A stretch of 64,000 nt of DNA from Sarcocystis neurona (Eukaryota; Apicomplexa; Conoidasida; Eucoccidiorida; Sarcocystidae), in contig KL647307.1 of the NCBI GenBank assembly GCA_000727475.1, positions 577,555 to 641,554 of the forward strand, in the 5' to 3' direction. The translations under genes and the position numbers were made by a program. The notes beneath the pieces were generated by a model that searched no databases, had not been told where the DNA came from, and was given only the letters and a program-made list of their open reading frames with translations. Shown in pieces: positions 63,850 to 64,000 of this stretch (position 1 is its first letter; every line of letters begins with the position of its first letter).

Positions 63850-64000
63850 CCGCTCTCTCTTTACTTCTCTTCGTCTGGAGAGCAGCGTCGTTTCCGTCCC
63901 TTCTTCCGCAACAGCAGAATAGCATGGCCACACCGCAACTCCGGTGGCGTCAGCAGAGAGAGACCACAGCTTGCCGGACTTTTTTGTCGTCGTTTTTACA
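63850..64000 (+). CDS. Partial exon running off the window
   Basis: Follows a strong acceptor (TTCTTTCCCACTTTCTCTCCGCAG). In phase 0 it reads AALSLLLFVWRAASFPSLLP, QQQNSMATPQLRWRQQRETT and on to the window end without a stop. Possible hydrophobic anchor at the start. The opposite strand reads an 82-codon ORF that is probably the complement of the pyrimidine tract plus this exon. Confidence 0.38.

Noticed and set aside
63677..63931. Minus-strand 82-codon ORF as a small gene
   Set aside because: No ATG at its 5' limit (GTG first, then an internal ATG). It is largely the complement of a pyrimidine tract, acceptor and plausible plus-strand exon.
1..64000. tRNA, rRNA, telomeric repeat and retroelement searches by eye
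   Set aside because: I saw no cloverleaf with B-box-like sequence, no rRNA-like block, no AAACCCT-type telomeric array, and no reverse transcriptase or integrase motifs. A covariance-model scan would be decisive.

Overview
The window looks like nuclear DNA of a coccidian apicomplexan of the Eimeria type. The evidence is very dense CAG/CTG triplet runs, proteins dominated by homopolymer runs of Gln, Ala, Ser and Pro, long TA/TATG/CA microsatellites, short exons with GT..AG introns, and alternation of repeat-rich DNA with a repeat-poor island (about 14.9-22.2 kb). I see no bacterial-style operon, rRNA, tRNA, CRISPR or recognisable transposon. Triplet runs keep several frames open on both strands, so ORF length is a poor guide here. 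I gave most weight to short stretches of non-repetitive coding sequence bounded by pyrimidine-rich AG acceptors and GT donors whose phases fit together.

Layout. 0.2-3.4 kb: long minus-strand Gln/Ala/Pro/Gly-rich ORF. 3.4-4.5 kb: TA-rich intergenic DNA and a possible terminal exon. 4.5-14.9 kb: repeat-rich stretch with several incompletely resolved genes (4.5-5.3, 6.6-7.7, 9.9-10.3, 10.8-11.1, 13.7-13.9, 14.2-14.9 kb), mostly on the minus strand. 14.9-22.2 kb: repeat-poor island with at least two minus-strand split genes made of small exons and some plus-strand exon candidates. 22.2-31.8 kb: a TMEM222/RTE1-family membrane-protein gene on the minus strand, with exons of 51-97 nt scattered through introns that contain nearly all the CAG/CTG arrays of that stretch. 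32.4-35.0 kb: minus-strand Gln/Ser/Ala-rich gene. 35.6-41 kb: terminal exons and low-complexity ORFs, largely minus strand. 42.6-52.2 kb: large plus-strand gene for a helical-repeat protein resembling the RAP/HPR organellar RNA-binding group. 53.8-57.6 kb: minus-strand terminal exons, an array of 14-bp palindromes and a pyrimidine-rich minisatellite. 58.2-60.6 kb: minus-strand, possibly mitochondrial, Ala/Gln/Glu-rich protein. 61-62.9 kb: microsatellites and a minisatellite. 63-64 kb: plus-strand Ser-rich ORF and a partial exon running off the window.

The two genes I can place in families are the TMEM222/RTE1 homologue (high confidence; seven conserved exons in perfect phase) and the helical-repeat protein (good gene model, moderate family call). 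The others have no family I recognise. The most useful general lesson is that much of the CAG/CTG sequence here is demonstrably intronic, so long Gln/Ala/Ser ORFs in this window should not be accepted as genes without splice or transcript evidence.
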